From positions 1-59,366 of the forward strand of contig NZ_JALUFF010000013.1 in NCBI RefSeq assembly GCF_027052235.1: a stretch of 59,366 nucleotides of DNA, written 5' to 3'. A program made the translations under genes and the position numbers. The notes beneath the pieces are model-generated. The model worked only from the letters and a program-made list of their open reading frames with translations. It was not told the origin of the DNA and made no database searches. Source of the DNA: Thermococcus sp. Its GTDB lineage: Archaea; Methanobacteriota_B; Thermococci; Thermococcales; Thermococcaceae. Below, in pieces: positions 45,509-54,551 of this stretch. Position 1 is the first letter of the stretch. Every line of letters starts with the position of its first letter.

Positions 45509-45518
45509 AGGTGAGAGC

Positions 45519-45803
45519 ATGAAGTACCCGAAGCAGATAAGGACGTACTGTCCGTTTTGCAAGAGGCACACCATCCACAAGGTCGAGAAGGTCAAGAAGA
45601 GGCCTAGGAGCGAGCTAAGTCAGGGCCAGAGGAGATTCCGCAGAATCATGAAGGGTTACCGCGGTTTCCCGAGACCGAACCCGGCAGGCAGGGAAAAGCC
45701 CGTCAAGAAACTCGACCTTCGCTTCCGCTGTACGGTCTGCGGTAAGGCCCACACGAGGGGGAAGGGCTTCCGCGTTAAGAAGTTCGAGCTGGTGGAGGTG
45801 TGA
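45519..45803 (+). CDS. rpl44e: 50S ribosomal protein L44e
   Basis: A 94-residue protein with two zinc-binding CxxC pairs: [16 protein letters not shown] and [16 protein letters not shown]. The middle is very basic ([17 protein letters not shown]). First gene of the L44e-S27e-aIF2alpha-Nop10-PAC2 run, a conserved archaeal arrangement. Start ATG 45519 after GGAGGTGAGAGC. Confidence 0.96.
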   Translation: MKYPKQIRTYCPFCKRHTIHKVEKVKKRPRSELSQGQRRFRRIMKGYRGFPRPNPAGREKPVKKLDLRFRCTVCGKAHTRGKGFRVKKFELVEV

Positions 45804-45805
45804 GC

Positions 45806-46003
45806 ATGGCCATCCCGAAGAACCTCATACCCATGCCACGCTCAAGGTTTCTCCGCGTTAAGTGCATTGACTGTGGCAACGAGCAGATTGTCTTCAGCCA
45901 CCCGGCTACCAAGGTTCGCTGTCTCGTCTGCGGCGCCACGCTGGTGGAGCCGACCGGCGGAAAGGGCATCATAAAGGCAAAGATACTTGAGGTTCTTGAG
46001 TGA
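45806..46003 (+). CDS. rps27e: 30S ribosomal protein S27e
   Basis: A 65-residue zinc-ribbon protein: [20 protein letters not shown] and [18 protein letters not shown] supply the four cysteines. The start is ATG 45806, following GGAGGTGTGAGC that overlaps the L44e stop. Followed by a T-rich gap with a new TATA (CTTTTAAAAACC) for aIF2alpha. Confidence 0.96.
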   Translation: MAIPKNLIPMPRSRFLRVKCIDCGNEQIVFSHPATKVRCLVCGATLVEPTGGKGIIKAKILEVLE

Positions 46004-46083
46004 ACCTTTTCTTTTCTCGCCAAACTTTTAAAAACCTCTTCTCTTAAACTCCTTCCGGTGTAAAAAGTTTTGAGGTGGTTGAA

Positions 46084-46905
46084 ATGCCGAGAAAGGCCAA
46101 AGAGTATCCCGAAGAGGGAGAGTTCGTTATAGCGACGGTCAAGAACATTCACCCTTATGGCGCTTTCCTCAAGCTCGACGAGTACCCGGGTAAAGAGGGC
46201 TTCATGCACATCAGCGAGGTTGCCCCAACGTGGGTCAAGAACATCAGGGACTACCTGAAGGAGGGCCAGAAGGTCGTTGCGAAGGTCATCCGCGTTGACC
46301 CGAGTAAGGGGCACATCGATTTGAGCCTCAAAAGGGTCAACCAGCAGCAGAGGAAGGCCAAGCTCCAGGAGTACAAGAGGGCTCAAAAGGCCGAGAACCT
46401 TCTTAAAATGGCAGCCGAGAAGCTTGGAAAGGACTTTGAGACTGCATGGAGGGAAGTCTGGGTTCCTCTCGAAGAGGAGTACGGAGAGGTTTACGCTGCC
46501 TTTGAAGACGCCGCCCAGAACGGGATAGAGGTTCTCAAGGGACTCATTCCCGATGAATGGCTCGATGCTCTCAAGCCCATAATCGAGGCCTACGTCGAGA
46601 TTCCAACGGTTACAATCGACGCCGAGTTCGAGATAACGGTTCCAAAGCCGAACGGAATCGAGATAATCAAGGAGGCATTGATAAGGGCGCGCGACAGGGC
46701 CAACAAGGAGAAGGACATCGAGGTCAAGTTCACCTACCAGGGGGCGCCGCGCTATAGAATAGACATCACCGCCCCGGACTACTACAAGGCTGAAGAAGTC
46801 CTGGAGGACATAGCCGAGGAGATACTCCGCGTCATCAAAGAGGCCGGTGGAGAGGCGACGCTCATAAGGAAGGAGAAGCGCATCAGAAAGATAAAGAGGA
46901 GGTAA
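46084..46905 (+). CDS. eif2a: translation initiation factor aIF2, alpha subunit
   Basis: A 273-residue subunit. The N-terminal S1 domain (about 10-85) has GEFVIATVKNIHPYGAFLKL and GFMHISEVAPTWVKNIRDYL. The middle is helical and the C-terminal alpha/beta domain ends ATLIRKEKRIRKIKRR. With beta and gamma subunits it brings Met-tRNAi to the ribosome. Start ATG 46084 after GAGGTGGTTGAA. It has its own promoter in addition to the L44e one. Confidence 0.95.
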   Translation: MPRKAKEYPEEGEFVIATVKNIHPYGAFLKLDEYPGKEGFMHISEVAPTWVKNIRDYLKEGQKVVAKVIRVDPSKGHIDLSLKRVNQQQRKAKLQEYKRAQKAENLLKMAAEKLGKDFETAWREVWVPLEEEYGEVYAAFEDAAQNGIEVLKGLIPDEWLDALKPIIEAYVEIPTVTIDAEFEITVPKPNGIEIIKEALIRARDRANKEKDIEVKFTYQGAPRYRIDITAPDYYKAEEVLEDIAEEILRVIKEAGGEATLIRKEKRIRKIKRR

Positions 46906-46907
46906 AG

Positions 46908-47096
46908 ATGAGGTTCAGGATAAGGAAGTGCCCTGTCTGCGGGCGCTACACCCTGAAGGAGACCTGTCCCGTCTGTGGGGCCAAGACCAGGGTGGCCCAT
47001 CCCCCGCGCTTTTCGCCGGAGGATCCCTACGGGGAGTACAGGCGGAGGTTAAAGCGCGAGATGCTCGGAATAGCCAGTAAGGGTGAGCAAAAATGA
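46908..47096 (+). CDS. nop10: Nop10, H/ACA ribonucleoprotein subunit
   Basis: A 62-residue protein: FRIRKCPVCGRYTLKETCPV gives the zinc-ribbon CxxC pairs and KTRVAHPPRFSPEDPYGEYR is the Nop10 signature. It stabilises Cbf5 in RNA-guided pseudouridylation. It lies two bases after aIF2alpha and overlaps the PAC2 gene by 4 bases. Confidence 0.96.
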   Translation: MRFRIRKCPVCGRYTLKETCPVCGAKTRVAHPPRFSPEDPYGEYRRRLKREMLGIASKGEQK

Positions 47097-47893
47097 AGGA
47101 GAGCATAATTTACGTCCTTGAGAGGCCCGAGCTCAGGGACCCCATATTCATCGAGGGACTCCCCGGGATTGGGCTGGTTGGAAAGCTCGCCGCTGAGCAC
47201 CTGATACAGGAGCTCGACGCGGTCAAGTTTGCCGAACTTTACTCACCGCACTTCATGCACCAGGTTCTCATCAAGAGGAACTCAGTAGTTGAGCTCATGA
47301 AGAACGAGTTCTACTACTGGCAGAACCCGGATGAGGAGGGAAGGGACATAATCATAATCACCGGAGACCAGCAGGTGGCGCCAACAGATAGTCCCGGCCA
47401 CTACGAGGTAGTCGGAAAGATGCTCGACTTCGTCCAGGAGCTCGGGGTGAGGGAGATAATCACGATGGGCGGCTACCAGGTTCCGGAGCTCAGGGGCGAG
47501 CCGAGGGTTCTCGCGGCGGTAACCCACGAGGAGCTCATAGACCACTACAAGGCCAAGCTCGAAGGCTGTGAAACAGAGGTAATCTGGAGGGAAGACGAGG
47601 GAGGGGCTATAGTGGGTGCAGCAGGCCTCCTCCTCGGCATAGGGAAGCTCCGCTCGATGTTCGGTATAAGCCTGCTCGGCGAGAGCCTAGGCTATATCGT
47701 TGACGCAAAGGCCGCCAAGGCCGTCCTCTCGGCTGTGACCAAGATACTCGGCATAAAGGTTGATATGACCGCGCTTGAGGAGCGCGCAAAGGAAACCGAG
47801 GAGATACTCCGGAAGGTTCAGGAGATGCAGAGGGCGATGCTTGAGCAGAGCATGCCCCCGGCCCACGAGGAAGAGGACAGGGGCTACCTCTGA
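47093..47893 (+). CDS. PAC2-family protein (proteasome assembly chaperone homologue)
   Basis: A 266-residue protein with the PAC2-fold signature FIEGLPGIGLVGKLAAEHLI and EIITMGGYQVPELRGEPRVL, plus GGAIVGAAGLLLGIGKLR. The C-terminus is a charged helix (ALEERAKETEEILRKVQEMQ). Archaeal homologues are thought to help assemble proteasomes or related complexes. Start ATG 47093 overlaps the nop10 stop. Confidence 0.87.
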   Translation: MKESIIYVLERPELRDPIFIEGLPGIGLVGKLAAEHLIQELDAVKFAELYSPHFMHQVLIKRNSVVELMKNEFYYWQNPDEEGRDIIIITGDQQVAPTDSPGHYEVVGKMLDFVQELGVREIITMGGYQVPELRGEPRVLAAVTHEELIDHYKAKLEGCETEVIWREDEGGAIVGAAGLLLGIGKLRSMFGISLLGESLGYIVDAKAAKAVLSAVTKILGIKVDMTALEERAKETEEILRKVQEMQRAMLEQSMPPAHEEEDRGYL

Positions 47894-47922
47894 ACTTTTC
47901 TCTTTCCTTCTCAACCAAAGGT

Positions 47923-47972
47923 TGATAACACTAATGTACCAAAAGCGTTAAAAGAGTGCTACATTTTTATCA
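47923..47972. promoter_or_regulatory. inverted repeat upstream of cbiM (candidate metal-regulator site)
   Basis: TGATAACACTAATGTA (47923-47938) and TACATTTTTATCA (47960-47972) form an imperfect inverted repeat around the promoter region of the metal transporter genes. Operators of nickel or cobalt regulators have this kind of spaced palindrome. No regulator gene is adjacent, and the match to a known motif is not exact. Confidence 0.38.
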
Positions 47973-48001
47973 ATTAATGACACCCAGCGGAGGTGGCGAA
48001 G

Positions 48002-48667
48002 TTGCACATCCCGGATGGCTACCTAGGCCCCTACACCTTCGCGCTGTTCTACCTGATAATGATACCGCTATGGTACAGAGCCTTTAGGTGGCTCGGAAAC
48101 CTCAGGCCAAGCCAAGTGCCCCTCCTTGGAGTTCTAACGGCTTTTTCGTTCCTCGTGATGATGTACAACCTCCCGGTTCCCGGAGGGACAACGGCCCACA
48201 TAGTCGGAGGAACAATAATCGCCATACTCATAGGCCCCTGGGCGGCAACGGTTTCATTGACCATAGTGCTGTTGATACAGGCCCTCTTCTTCGGCGATGG
48301 GGGGATAACCACCTACGCTGCGAACGTCTTCAACATGGGTGTTGTCCTGCCGTTCGTTGGCTACTACACCTACCGCTTCCTCACCCAGAGGCTAAAGCTC
48401 AACGAGATAGTCTCGGCTGGAATAGGCGCCTACGTTGGCCTCGTAACGGCTGCCGTTGTTGCCGGAATTGAGCTCGGAGTCCAGCCCTACATCCAGCCGG
48501 GCTACTGCCCTTACACGCTCAGCGTTTCAGTGCCGGCCATGGCCATAGCGCACCTCGTCACAGCCGGCCCGGCAGCAGCCATAGTCACTGGAGTTGTGGT
48601 CTGGTATGTTAAGAAGAGCAGACCAGACCTCTTCGAGATGAGGGCCATAACCAAAGTCAGGGGGTGA
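48002..48667 (+). CDS. cbiM: CbiM/NikM, substrate-binding membrane component of Co/Ni ECF transporter
   Basis: A 221-residue membrane protein. The conserved start HIPDGYLGPYT is the metal-binding N-terminus: in CbiM/NikM structures the residue after the initiator Met is a His that binds the ion. TTG 48002 places His at position 2 exactly and has GGAGGTGGCGAAG before it; the upstream GTG 47993 would put the His at position 5. Later signature: GDGGITTYAANVFNMGVVLP. About six membrane segments. First gene of cbiM-PDGLE-cbiQ-cbiO. Confidence 0.93.
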   Translation: MHIPDGYLGPYTFALFYLIMIPLWYRAFRWLGNLRPSQVPLLGVLTAFSFLVMMYNLPVPGGTTAHIVGGTIIAILIGPWAATVSLTIVLLIQALFFGDGGITTYAANVFNMGVVLPFVGYYTYRFLTQRLKLNEIVSAGIGAYVGLVTAAVVAGIELGVQPYIQPGYCPYTLSVSVPAMAIAHLVTAGPAAAIVTGVVVWYVKKSRPDLFEMRAITKVRG

Positions 48668-48671
48668 TGGA

Positions 48672-49007
48672 ATGGACCGGGTCACCAAGACGTTGCTCGC
48701 AATCATCGGAGCTATGATAATACTCTCGCCAATAGGCATCCTCCTCGTATGGAACTACAACGATGCATGGGGCGAGTGGGACGTCAACACCGTTGAGCAG
48801 ATGGTCGGCCACAAACTTCCCGGGATGGAAAAGCTCTCGGATGTCTGGAGCCACGCGGTTCTCCCGGACTACAACCTCCCGGGCTGGGAGGACAAGCTAC
48901 ACGCCTCTCTCGGGTACATAATCTCGGCGGTCGTGGGTACGACCCTTGTTCTTCTCCTTTACTACGCCCTCGTGAAGTTCACAGGCGGAGGGGGCACTTC
49001 CGCCTAA
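48672..49007 (+). CDS. CbiN/NikN-like small membrane component (PDGLE-type domain)
   Basis: A 111-residue protein with an N-terminal membrane segment (TLLAIIGAMIILSPIGILLV) and a C-terminal one (LGYIISAVVGTTLVLLLYYA), with an extracellular loop ending AVLPDYNLPGWEDK-LHASLGYI. This matches the PDGLE/NikN class of accessory subunit found in nickel/cobalt ECF systems (PDYNLPG here, where the canonical form is PDGLE). Start ATG 48672 after GGGGTGATGGA. Confidence 0.82.
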   Translation: MDRVTKTLLAIIGAMIILSPIGILLVWNYNDAWGEWDVNTVEQMVGHKLPGMEKLSDVWSHAVLPDYNLPGWEDKLHASLGYIISAVVGTTLVLLLYYALVKFTGGGGTSA

Positions 49008-49028
49008 CCCTTTATTTTGGTGGTGGCA

Positions 49029-49841
49029 ATGGGCTTTCTTGAGGAAACGACAAGGGAGATCCTGGAGTTCACAACGGAGGCGGTTTTTTCGGAGAGATAC
49101 GCCCGAAAAGAGGGCCTTCTGCAGAAGCTTGACCCGAGGCTTAAAATAGCCTCACTCATCATTCTTGTAACAACGGTGGTATCCCTACGGGACATCGGGG
49201 TTATAGTTGCCTTTTACTTCCTCGCGCTGGCCCTGGCTGTTCTCTCAAGGCTCCCGGTGCTGGAGTTCACCAAAAGGGTTTGGGTCTTCATCCCGATTTT
49301 TACAGGGATAATCGCCGTTCCATCAGTCTTTATGCTCCCGGGAGAGAGCGCCTTCAGGGTTTTCGGCCTTACGGCGACGTGGGAGGGAATCCGCTGGGCT
49401 GTGCTCTTCACGATGAGAGTCGCAGCCGCCGTTTCCTACGCGGTGCTTTTCACGATGACGAGCAGGTGGAACGAGATAATATCAGCTTTGGCCTCATTCA
49501 GGGTTCCGGGGATGGTAATAACGATAGCAACCCTAGCCTATCGCTACGTTTTTCTCTTGGCTAAGCTCCTCCTCGATGCAATGCACGCTAGGCGCGCGAG
49601 GCTCGCCGGAGAGCTCGGAATGATGGAGAGCTGGAGGGAAGCTGGAAAGCACATAGGGGCGACCTTCATCAAGGCCAACGCCCTTGGGGAGGAGCTTTAC
49701 TACGCCATGGTCTCAAGGGGCTACGTCAACGAAGTCCAACCGCTCGGGGAGTTCAGGTTTAAGGGCATCGACTACGCTTTCTCGGCATTGACTGCCCTAA
49801 TAGTTCTCCTAACGCTGGCCTTCACGAGGGGATTGCCATGA
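49029..49841 (+). CDS. cbiQ: CbiQ, transmembrane coupling component (EcfT) of Co/Ni ECF transporter
   Basis: A 270-residue EcfT protein: LDPRLKIASLIILVTTVVSL is the family start, and the coupling-helix ARR motif is present in DAMHARRARLAGELG, followed by LGEELYYAMVSRGY. About five membrane segments. Start ATG 49029 after GGTGGTGGCA. It overlaps cbiO by 4 bases. Confidence 0.93.
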   Translation: MGFLEETTREILEFTTEAVFSERYARKEGLLQKLDPRLKIASLIILVTTVVSLRDIGVIVAFYFLALALAVLSRLPVLEFTKRVWVFIPIFTGIIAVPSVFMLPGESAFRVFGLTATWEGIRWAVLFTMRVAAAVSYAVLFTMTSRWNEIISALASFRVPGMVITIATLAYRYVFLLAKLLLDAMHARRARLAGELGMMESWREAGKHIGATFIKANALGEELYYAMVSRGYVNEVQPLGEFRFKGIDYAFSALTALIVLLTLAFTRGLP

Positions 49842-50650
49842 AGGTTTACGAGCTTAGAAACGTTTCCTATCGCTATCCAACGGGCGAGTGGGCACTCAGG
49901 GGCATCAACATGGAAGTTACGAGGGGAGAAACCCTCGCGATAGTCGGGCCGAACGGAGCGGGCAAGACGACCCTCCTCAAGCTCATGGACGCGCTGATTA
50001 TGCCAACGGAGGGGGAGATACTCTTCGAGGGGAGGCCGATAACCGAGGAGACAACGACCGACCGCGAGTTCCGGCGGAGGGTAGGTTTCCTCTTCCAGAG
50101 CCCTGACGTCATGCTCTTCAGCGCAACGGTGTTGGAGGACGTGGCCTTCGGCCCGGTTCACCTCTGGGGAAGGGAGAAGGGCCTGAGAAGGGCCAGAGAA
50201 GAGCTCAGAAAGCTCGGCATTGAAGGCCTAGCCGACAGGCATCCCTACAGCCTCAGCGGAGGGGAGAAGAAGAAGGCCTCGATAGCCTGCGTGACGAGCA
50301 TGGAACCGGAGGTTCTGCTCCTCGACGAGCCTACGAGAGACCTCGATCTGAAGAACAGGAACTTTGTGTTGGATATGATAAGGCACTGGAAAGATAGAGG
50401 CATGACCGTTGTCGTGGTGACCCATGACCTCAGGCTCATCCGCCTAGCAGATAGGGTTTACGTTGTGAACAGAAAAGTGCTCTTCGAGGGAACACCGAGG
50501 GAGCTTTTCTCAAGGCCCGAGCTGATAGAGAGGGCAAACCTCGACGTCCCGGAGATAGTCAGGCTCTTCCACATGCTCGGACTGAAGGAAATACCGCTCA
50601 GCGTTGAGGAGGCCGTTGACATATTGAGAAGAAAAGGGTTCAGGCCCTGA
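49838..50650 (+). CDS. cbiO: CbiO, ATP-binding component of Co/Ni ECF transporter
   Basis: A 270-residue ABC ATPase. Walker A GPNGAGKTTL, Q-loop GFLFQSPDVMLFS, signature LSGGEKKKASIA and Walker B EVLLLDEPTRDLD are all intact, and the switch His is in VVVTHDLRLI. The D-loop reads TRDLD rather than the usual SALD. Start ATG 49838 in an ATGA overlap with cbiQ. It converges on the phosphomannomutase gene with an 11-base overlap. Confidence 0.95.
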   Translation: MKVYELRNVSYRYPTGEWALRGINMEVTRGETLAIVGPNGAGKTTLLKLMDALIMPTEGEILFEGRPITEETTTDREFRRRVGFLFQSPDVMLFSATVLEDVAFGPVHLWGREKGLRRAREELRKLGIEGLADRHPYSLSGGEKKKASIACVTSMEPEVLLLDEPTRDLDLKNRNFVLDMIRHWKDRGMTVVVVTHDLRLIRLADRVYVVNRKVLFEGTPRELFSRPELIERANLDVPEIVRLFHMLGLKEIPLSVEEAVDILRRKGFRP

Positions 50651-52010
50651 GGGCCTCCTCCAAAAGACCAAGCCCCAGCTCAAGGTATTCCTTAGCCTTC
50701 TCCTCGCTTTTAGCTTCGCTGAAGACCCTGATTATGGGCTCAGTTCCACTGGCCCTGACCAGAACCCAGCCGTCGCTGAAGAGTATCTTTACCCCATCGG
50801 TTGTGTCTATCCTGTAACCTCTCTTCTCAGCAAGCTCGGCAACCTTGGCAACTATCGCCTTCCTGTCGCCTTCCACCTTTCTCTTCGTCTTGAACTGGTA
50901 GTACTTTGGCAGTTCATCGATCAGCTCGCTGAACTTCTTTCCGCTCTTGGCAAAGATTTCGACTATTTTAGCGGTCGTCATCGCCCCGTCCCTTCCCAGA
51001 ACGAAGTCCGGGAAGATAACACCGCCGTTTTCTTCCCCTCCAATGGTGCCGTTGTGCTCAAGGAGAGCGCGGGCAACTATCAAATCACCGACCTTCGTTC
51101 GCATGACTTTGGCGTTGTTTCTTTTCGCTATATCGTCGAGAAGGTTCGAGGTGGCTATGGTAGTAACGAGAAGCCCGCCGCCCTTCTCTCTCAGAACGGC
51201 ATCGGCAACGAGAGCAAAGGTCTTGTCGCCCTGTATGAAGCGACCGTTCTCATCTATGAAGACCGCCCTGTCGGCATCGCCGTCCTGCGCAACGCCGAAG
51301 TCCGCTCCAAGAGCCTTAACTATCTTCATGAAACCCCTGAGGTTCTCCTCGTTTGGCTCTGGATTTCTAGCTGGAAAGTGACCGTCTGGATGGGCGTTTA
51401 CAGAGACAACCTTACAGCCGAGCTCTCTTAGCAGATACGGGAGTGTCAGCGAGCCGGCGCCGTTGGAGGTGTCAACGACGACAAAGGGTCTTCTCCTCCT
51501 TATCGCCTCGACGTCCACCCTTTCCTTTATCGCCTCGATGTAGGGCTTTATGATGTTTTCCTCCCTGACTTCGCCTATCTCGTCCCACTTAGCTCTATCG
51601 AAGTCCCCGTTGAAGAATATCTCCTCAACCACCGCCTCGCGCTCCTTCTTCAGCCCCATACCGTTTGGCTCAAGGAGCTTTATTCCGTTGTACTCCGGTG
51701 GGTTGTGGGAGGCGGTGATAACGGCTCCCCCGTCGGCGTTGAAGTGTGCTGTCGCCCACTGTATTGCCGGCGTTGGCGCTATGCCGACGTCTATGACGTC
51801 ACAGCCAACGCTCAGCAAACCGCTGATTAAAGCGTCCTTGAGCATCTCACCACTTACCCTGGTGTCCCTGCCGACAACAACGAGGGGCTTTTCTCTGCCT
51901 TCCCTCTTGAGCATCGTTCCGAAGGCCATGCCCATCTTGAGGGCAAACTCCGGCGTTATCTTTTCGTTCGCTATTCCCCTAACCCCAAAGGTTCCGAAGA
52001 GCTTCCCCAT
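50640..52010 (-). CDS. phosphomannomutase/phosphoglucomutase
   Basis: A 456-residue alpha-D-phosphohexomutase. The phosphoserine loop is VITASHNPPEYNGIKL, the metal loop AQDGDADRAVFID, and the sugar-binding loop GGEENGGVIFPD; the C-terminal phosphate site is RASGTEPIIRV. It converts mannose-6-phosphate to mannose-1-phosphate (and possibly the glucose forms). Last gene of the mannosylglycerate operon, giving the GDP-mannose precursor. Start ATG 52010 after GAGGTGATTCG. Confidence 0.94.
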   Translation of the reverse strand: MGKLFGTFGVRGIANEKITPEFALKMGMAFGTMLKREGREKPLVVVGRDTRVSGEMLKDALISGLLSVGCDVIDVGIAPTPAIQWATAHFNADGGAVITASHNPPEYNGIKLLEPNGMGLKKEREAVVEEIFFNGDFDRAKWDEIGEVREENIIKPYIEAIKERVDVEAIRRRRPFVVVDTSNGAGSLTLPYLLRELGCKVVSVNAHPDGHFPARNPEPNEENLRGFMKIVKALGADFGVAQDGDADRAVFIDENGRFIQGDKTFALVADAVLREKGGGLLVTTIATSNLLDDIAKRNNAKVMRTKVGDLIVARALLEHNGTIGGEENGGVIFPDFVLGRDGAMTTAKIVEIFAKSGKKFSELIDELPKYYQFKTKRKVEGDRKAIVAKVAELAEKRGYRIDTTDGVKILFSDGWVLVRASGTEPIIRVFSEAKSEEKAKEYLELGLGLLEEALRA

Positions 52011-52024
52011 CGAATCACCTCACA

Positions 52025-52417
52025 TCAGGTCATTGCGCTCGCGAAGTTGAGTATTGCCAGAACGAAGATGTAGAGCCCGTAGACGAATGCACCAGCCTGG
52101 ATGAGAGCCACCAGAACCTTCAGGGGCTTTAGTTTTCCCGAGAGCAGTGGAACTGGAAGACCAACCAGGACCGCCGCGAAGAGGTAGATAACAGCGTTCT
52201 TGAGGGCTATATAGTCAATGGGGACGTCAACCCCAGGGTACTTGAAGGTGACCTCCTGCCCGTTTACGGTGAACGTGAAGTCGGCATTTTGCAGGCCAAC
52301 CACGAGCACGTAGGCCATTATGAGGACGAAAAGCAGTGTCGGGAGAAGGCTGAGGGAGAGGGAAGAGAGGGAGGAACTGAACCTCTCCCACGAGTCCGCA
52401 CACTTTTCCTTCGCCAT
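52025..52417 (-). CDS. small membrane protein inside the mannosylglycerate operon, unknown function
   Basis: A 130-residue protein with about four membrane segments (LLPTLLFVLIMAYVLVVGLQ; AVIYLFAAVLVGLPVPLL; LVALIQAGAFVYGLYIFVLA) and a short extracellular strand segment (FTFTVNGQEVTFKYPGVDVP). Its start has a GAGGTGATATT site. Placed between manC and pmm, it is in the same operon, but no known mannosylglycerate pathway step needs it. It may be a transport, sensing or stabilising component, or unrelated. Confidence 0.72.
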   Translation of the reverse strand: MAKEKCADSWERFSSSLSSLSLSLLPTLLFVLIMAYVLVVGLQNADFTFTVNGQEVTFKYPGVDVPIDYIALKNAVIYLFAAVLVGLPVPLLSGKLKPLKVLVALIQAGAFVYGLYIFVLAILNFASAMT

Positions 52418-52426
52418 AATATCACC

Positions 52427-53821
52427 TCATTTTCTTCCAAAGTCATCCGCAAAGCGGACTATGTCGTCCTCGCCGAGGTATTCACCTATCTGGGTCTCTA
52501 TAACTTCGAGGACGACCTTTCCGGGGTTTTCAAGCCTGTGAACTGTGCCGGCCGGTATGAAGGTGCTCTCCCCCGGCCTGAGGAGAATCTCCCTGTCGCC
52601 AATGCGAACCTTAGCAGTTCCCCTCACCACGACCCAGTGCTCCGAGCGGTGGTAGTGCATCTGGAGGGAAAGCTTCTTGCCAGGCAAAACGGTCAGGCGC
52701 TTTATCTTGTAGCGCTCGCCCTCCTCAAGGACGGTGTAGCTTCCCCAGGGCCGATAGGCGGTTCTGTGGACGATTGCCCTCTCGTCGTTCTTCTCCTTCA
52801 GAACCTTGTAGATTTCCTTGACCTTCTGGCTCTCGCCCTTCTTCGCCACGAGGAGGGCATCGTCGGTGTCGATTATGATGAGGTCTTCAACGCCCACCGT
52901 CGCGGTTAGGCGTTCGGCTATTATGAGGTTGTTCTTAGAGTTTACCCCGATGTGGTAGGCGTTTTTGCTCGTTATCCTTATGGCGTTCCCGTCTTCATCC
53001 TTCTCCAGAACCTCGTATATCGCGTCGAAACTGCCGAGGTCGTTCCAGTAGGTGTTGAGTGGAACAACGGCAGCTTTGTCGGTCTTCTCCATAACCCCGT
53101 AGTCAACGCTTATCTCAGGGGCCAGCTCGTAGGCCTTCTCTATGCTCTCCTCCTCGAAGGCCTTCACAAGCTCTGGCGAGTGTTTCTCCGCCTCCTCAAG
53201 GAAGAGCGAGGTCGAGAAGGCGAACATCCCGCTGTTCCAGTAGTAACCGCTCTCAACGTATTTCTTGGCCGTCTCAAGGTCTGGCTTCTCCTTGAACTCG
53301 GCAACGGTGTAGCCGAGCAAATCATCGCCTTCCTTGATGGCCTTGCCCGGCTTTATGTAGCCGTAGCCGGTGTGGGGCCTCGTCGGCTTTATGCCGAAGG
53401 TCACCAGGTAATCCCTGGCGAGCTTCTCCGCCCTGGCGAAAGCGGTCTCGTAGGCCTTGTTCACCTCAATCAGGTGGTCGCTCGGCAGAACTGCAACGAC
53501 CGAGTCCCCGAAGGCCTCGTCTATCGTCTTAACCCCCCAGTAGATAGCGGGAAGGGTGTTCTTGCCAACAGGTTCAAGGAGGATGTTCTCGGGTGGAAGT
53601 TCAACGCCGAGCTCTCTCAGGTCGTCGAGAACCCTGAATTTGTACTCCCTGTTGGTGACCACGAATATCTCCGCCGGCCTTGAGAACTTGAGAGCTCTCT
53701 CAACGGTCTTCTGGAAGAGGCTCTTCTCGTCGAGGAAGCGGACGAACTGCTTGGGCATGAGTTCCCTGCTCAGGGGCCACAGTCGGGTTCCCTTCCCTCC
53801 AGCCAGAATCAGCGTCTTCAT
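52427..53821 (-). CDS. manC: bifunctional mannose-6-phosphate isomerase / mannose-1-phosphate guanylyltransferase
   Basis: A 464-residue protein. The N-terminal nucleotidyltransferase begins [33 protein letters not shown] and [11 protein letters not shown] are substrate motifs. The C-terminal cupin (from about residue 350) has [20 protein letters not shown], the isomerase metal site. It makes mannose-6-P and GDP-mannose from fructose-6-P, feeding MpgS. The ATG overlaps the mpgP stop (ATGA). Confidence 0.95.
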   Translation of the reverse strand: MKTLILAGGKGTRLWPLSRELMPKQFVRFLDEKSLFQKTVERALKFSRPAEIFVVTNREYKFRVLDDLRELGVELPPENILLEPVGKNTLPAIYWGVKTIDEAFGDSVVAVLPSDHLIEVNKAYETAFARAEKLARDYLVTFGIKPTRPHTGYGYIKPGKAIKEGDDLLGYTVAEFKEKPDLETAKKYVESGYYWNSGMFAFSTSLFLEEAEKHSPELVKAFEEESIEKAYELAPEISVDYGVMEKTDKAAVVPLNTYWNDLGSFDAIYEVLEKDEDGNAIRITSKNAYHIGVNSKNNLIIAERLTATVGVEDLIIIDTDDALLVAKKGESQKVKEIYKVLKEKNDERAIVHRTAYRPWGSYTVLEEGERYKIKRLTVLPGKKLSLQMHYHRSEHWVVVRGTAKVRIGDREILLRPGESTFIPAGTVHRLENPGKVVLEVIETQIGEYLGEDDIVRFADDFGRK

Positions 53822-54549
53822 CCCATCACCTCCAGTAGTTCATCGATGGAGCTTATATTTTTAGCCTTGGCATGGCTAAGGTTTCCAACGATGAAGGCCC
53901 TATCGACAATCTCGAAGAGCGGGAAGTCGTTTTCCCCGTCGCCAACGGCATAGCTCTCGACCTTTCCAAGGCGCGAGTAGAGGCTGAGGATGACCAAAGC
54001 AGCCTTTCCCTTATCGGTGTTCCCAATGACATTGACGAACCTGCTCCCCCTGACGGCCCTAAGCCCCTTAGCTTCAAGCTCTTCCTCAAAGCCTTCCCTC
54101 GACCACCTGAAGATCGTCTCGCTGTACTCCCTCTGAAACGCCAAAAGAACGAGTTCCTCTGGGAGACCCGTGAAGGCCATGACCTCCTCCGGAGTCGAGT
54201 TCCCGTAGTATTTGAGGCCGTATTTTTCCGCGATATTGTCGAGGATGGCCTTTATTTTCTCGTACCTCTCGCCGAGCTCGATCACCGTGTAGCTACCTTT
54301 CCTAACCCCTTTCACCTCGAAGGGAAAGTAGCCGTCAGGTATGAAGACCGCGCTACCGTTCTCGACGATGAAAGGTTCCCTGAGCTTCCAAGCTCTTCTG
54401 TAGTACTCCTGCTCGGCCCTCGTCTTGGAGGAGTTGAGAACTATCTCGAAGCCCTTCTCCTTCAGGGAGCCTATGAACTCTCTAGCCGGCTCGGGCGAGT
54501 AATCCTCCCAAAGTAGGGTCTTATCGAGGTCGAGGAAGATAACCCTCAT
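53818..54549 (-). CDS. mpgP: mannosyl-3-phosphoglycerate phosphatase
   Basis: A 243-residue HAD phosphatase: [20 protein letters not shown] has the DxD nucleophile motif, followed by [14 protein letters not shown] (motif II) and the [10 protein letters not shown] motif IV (in [19 protein letters not shown]). It removes phosphate from mannosyl-3-phosphoglycerate to give mannosylglycerate, a compatible solute. Start ATG 54549 (after GAGGTGTGAAA) is two bases past the mpgS stop. Confidence 0.95.
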   Translation of the reverse strand: MRVIFLDLDKTLLWEDYSPEPAREFIGSLKEKGFEIVLNSSKTRAEQEYYRRAWKLREPFIVENGSAVFIPDGYFPFEVKGVRKGSYTVIELGERYEKIKAILDNIAEKYGLKYYGNSTPEEVMAFTGLPEELVLLAFQREYSETIFRWSREGFEEELEAKGLRAVRGSRFVNVIGNTDKGKAALVILSLYSRLGKVESYAVGDGENDFPLFEIVDRAFIVGNLSHAKAKNISSIDELLEVMG

Positions 54550-54551
54550 TT

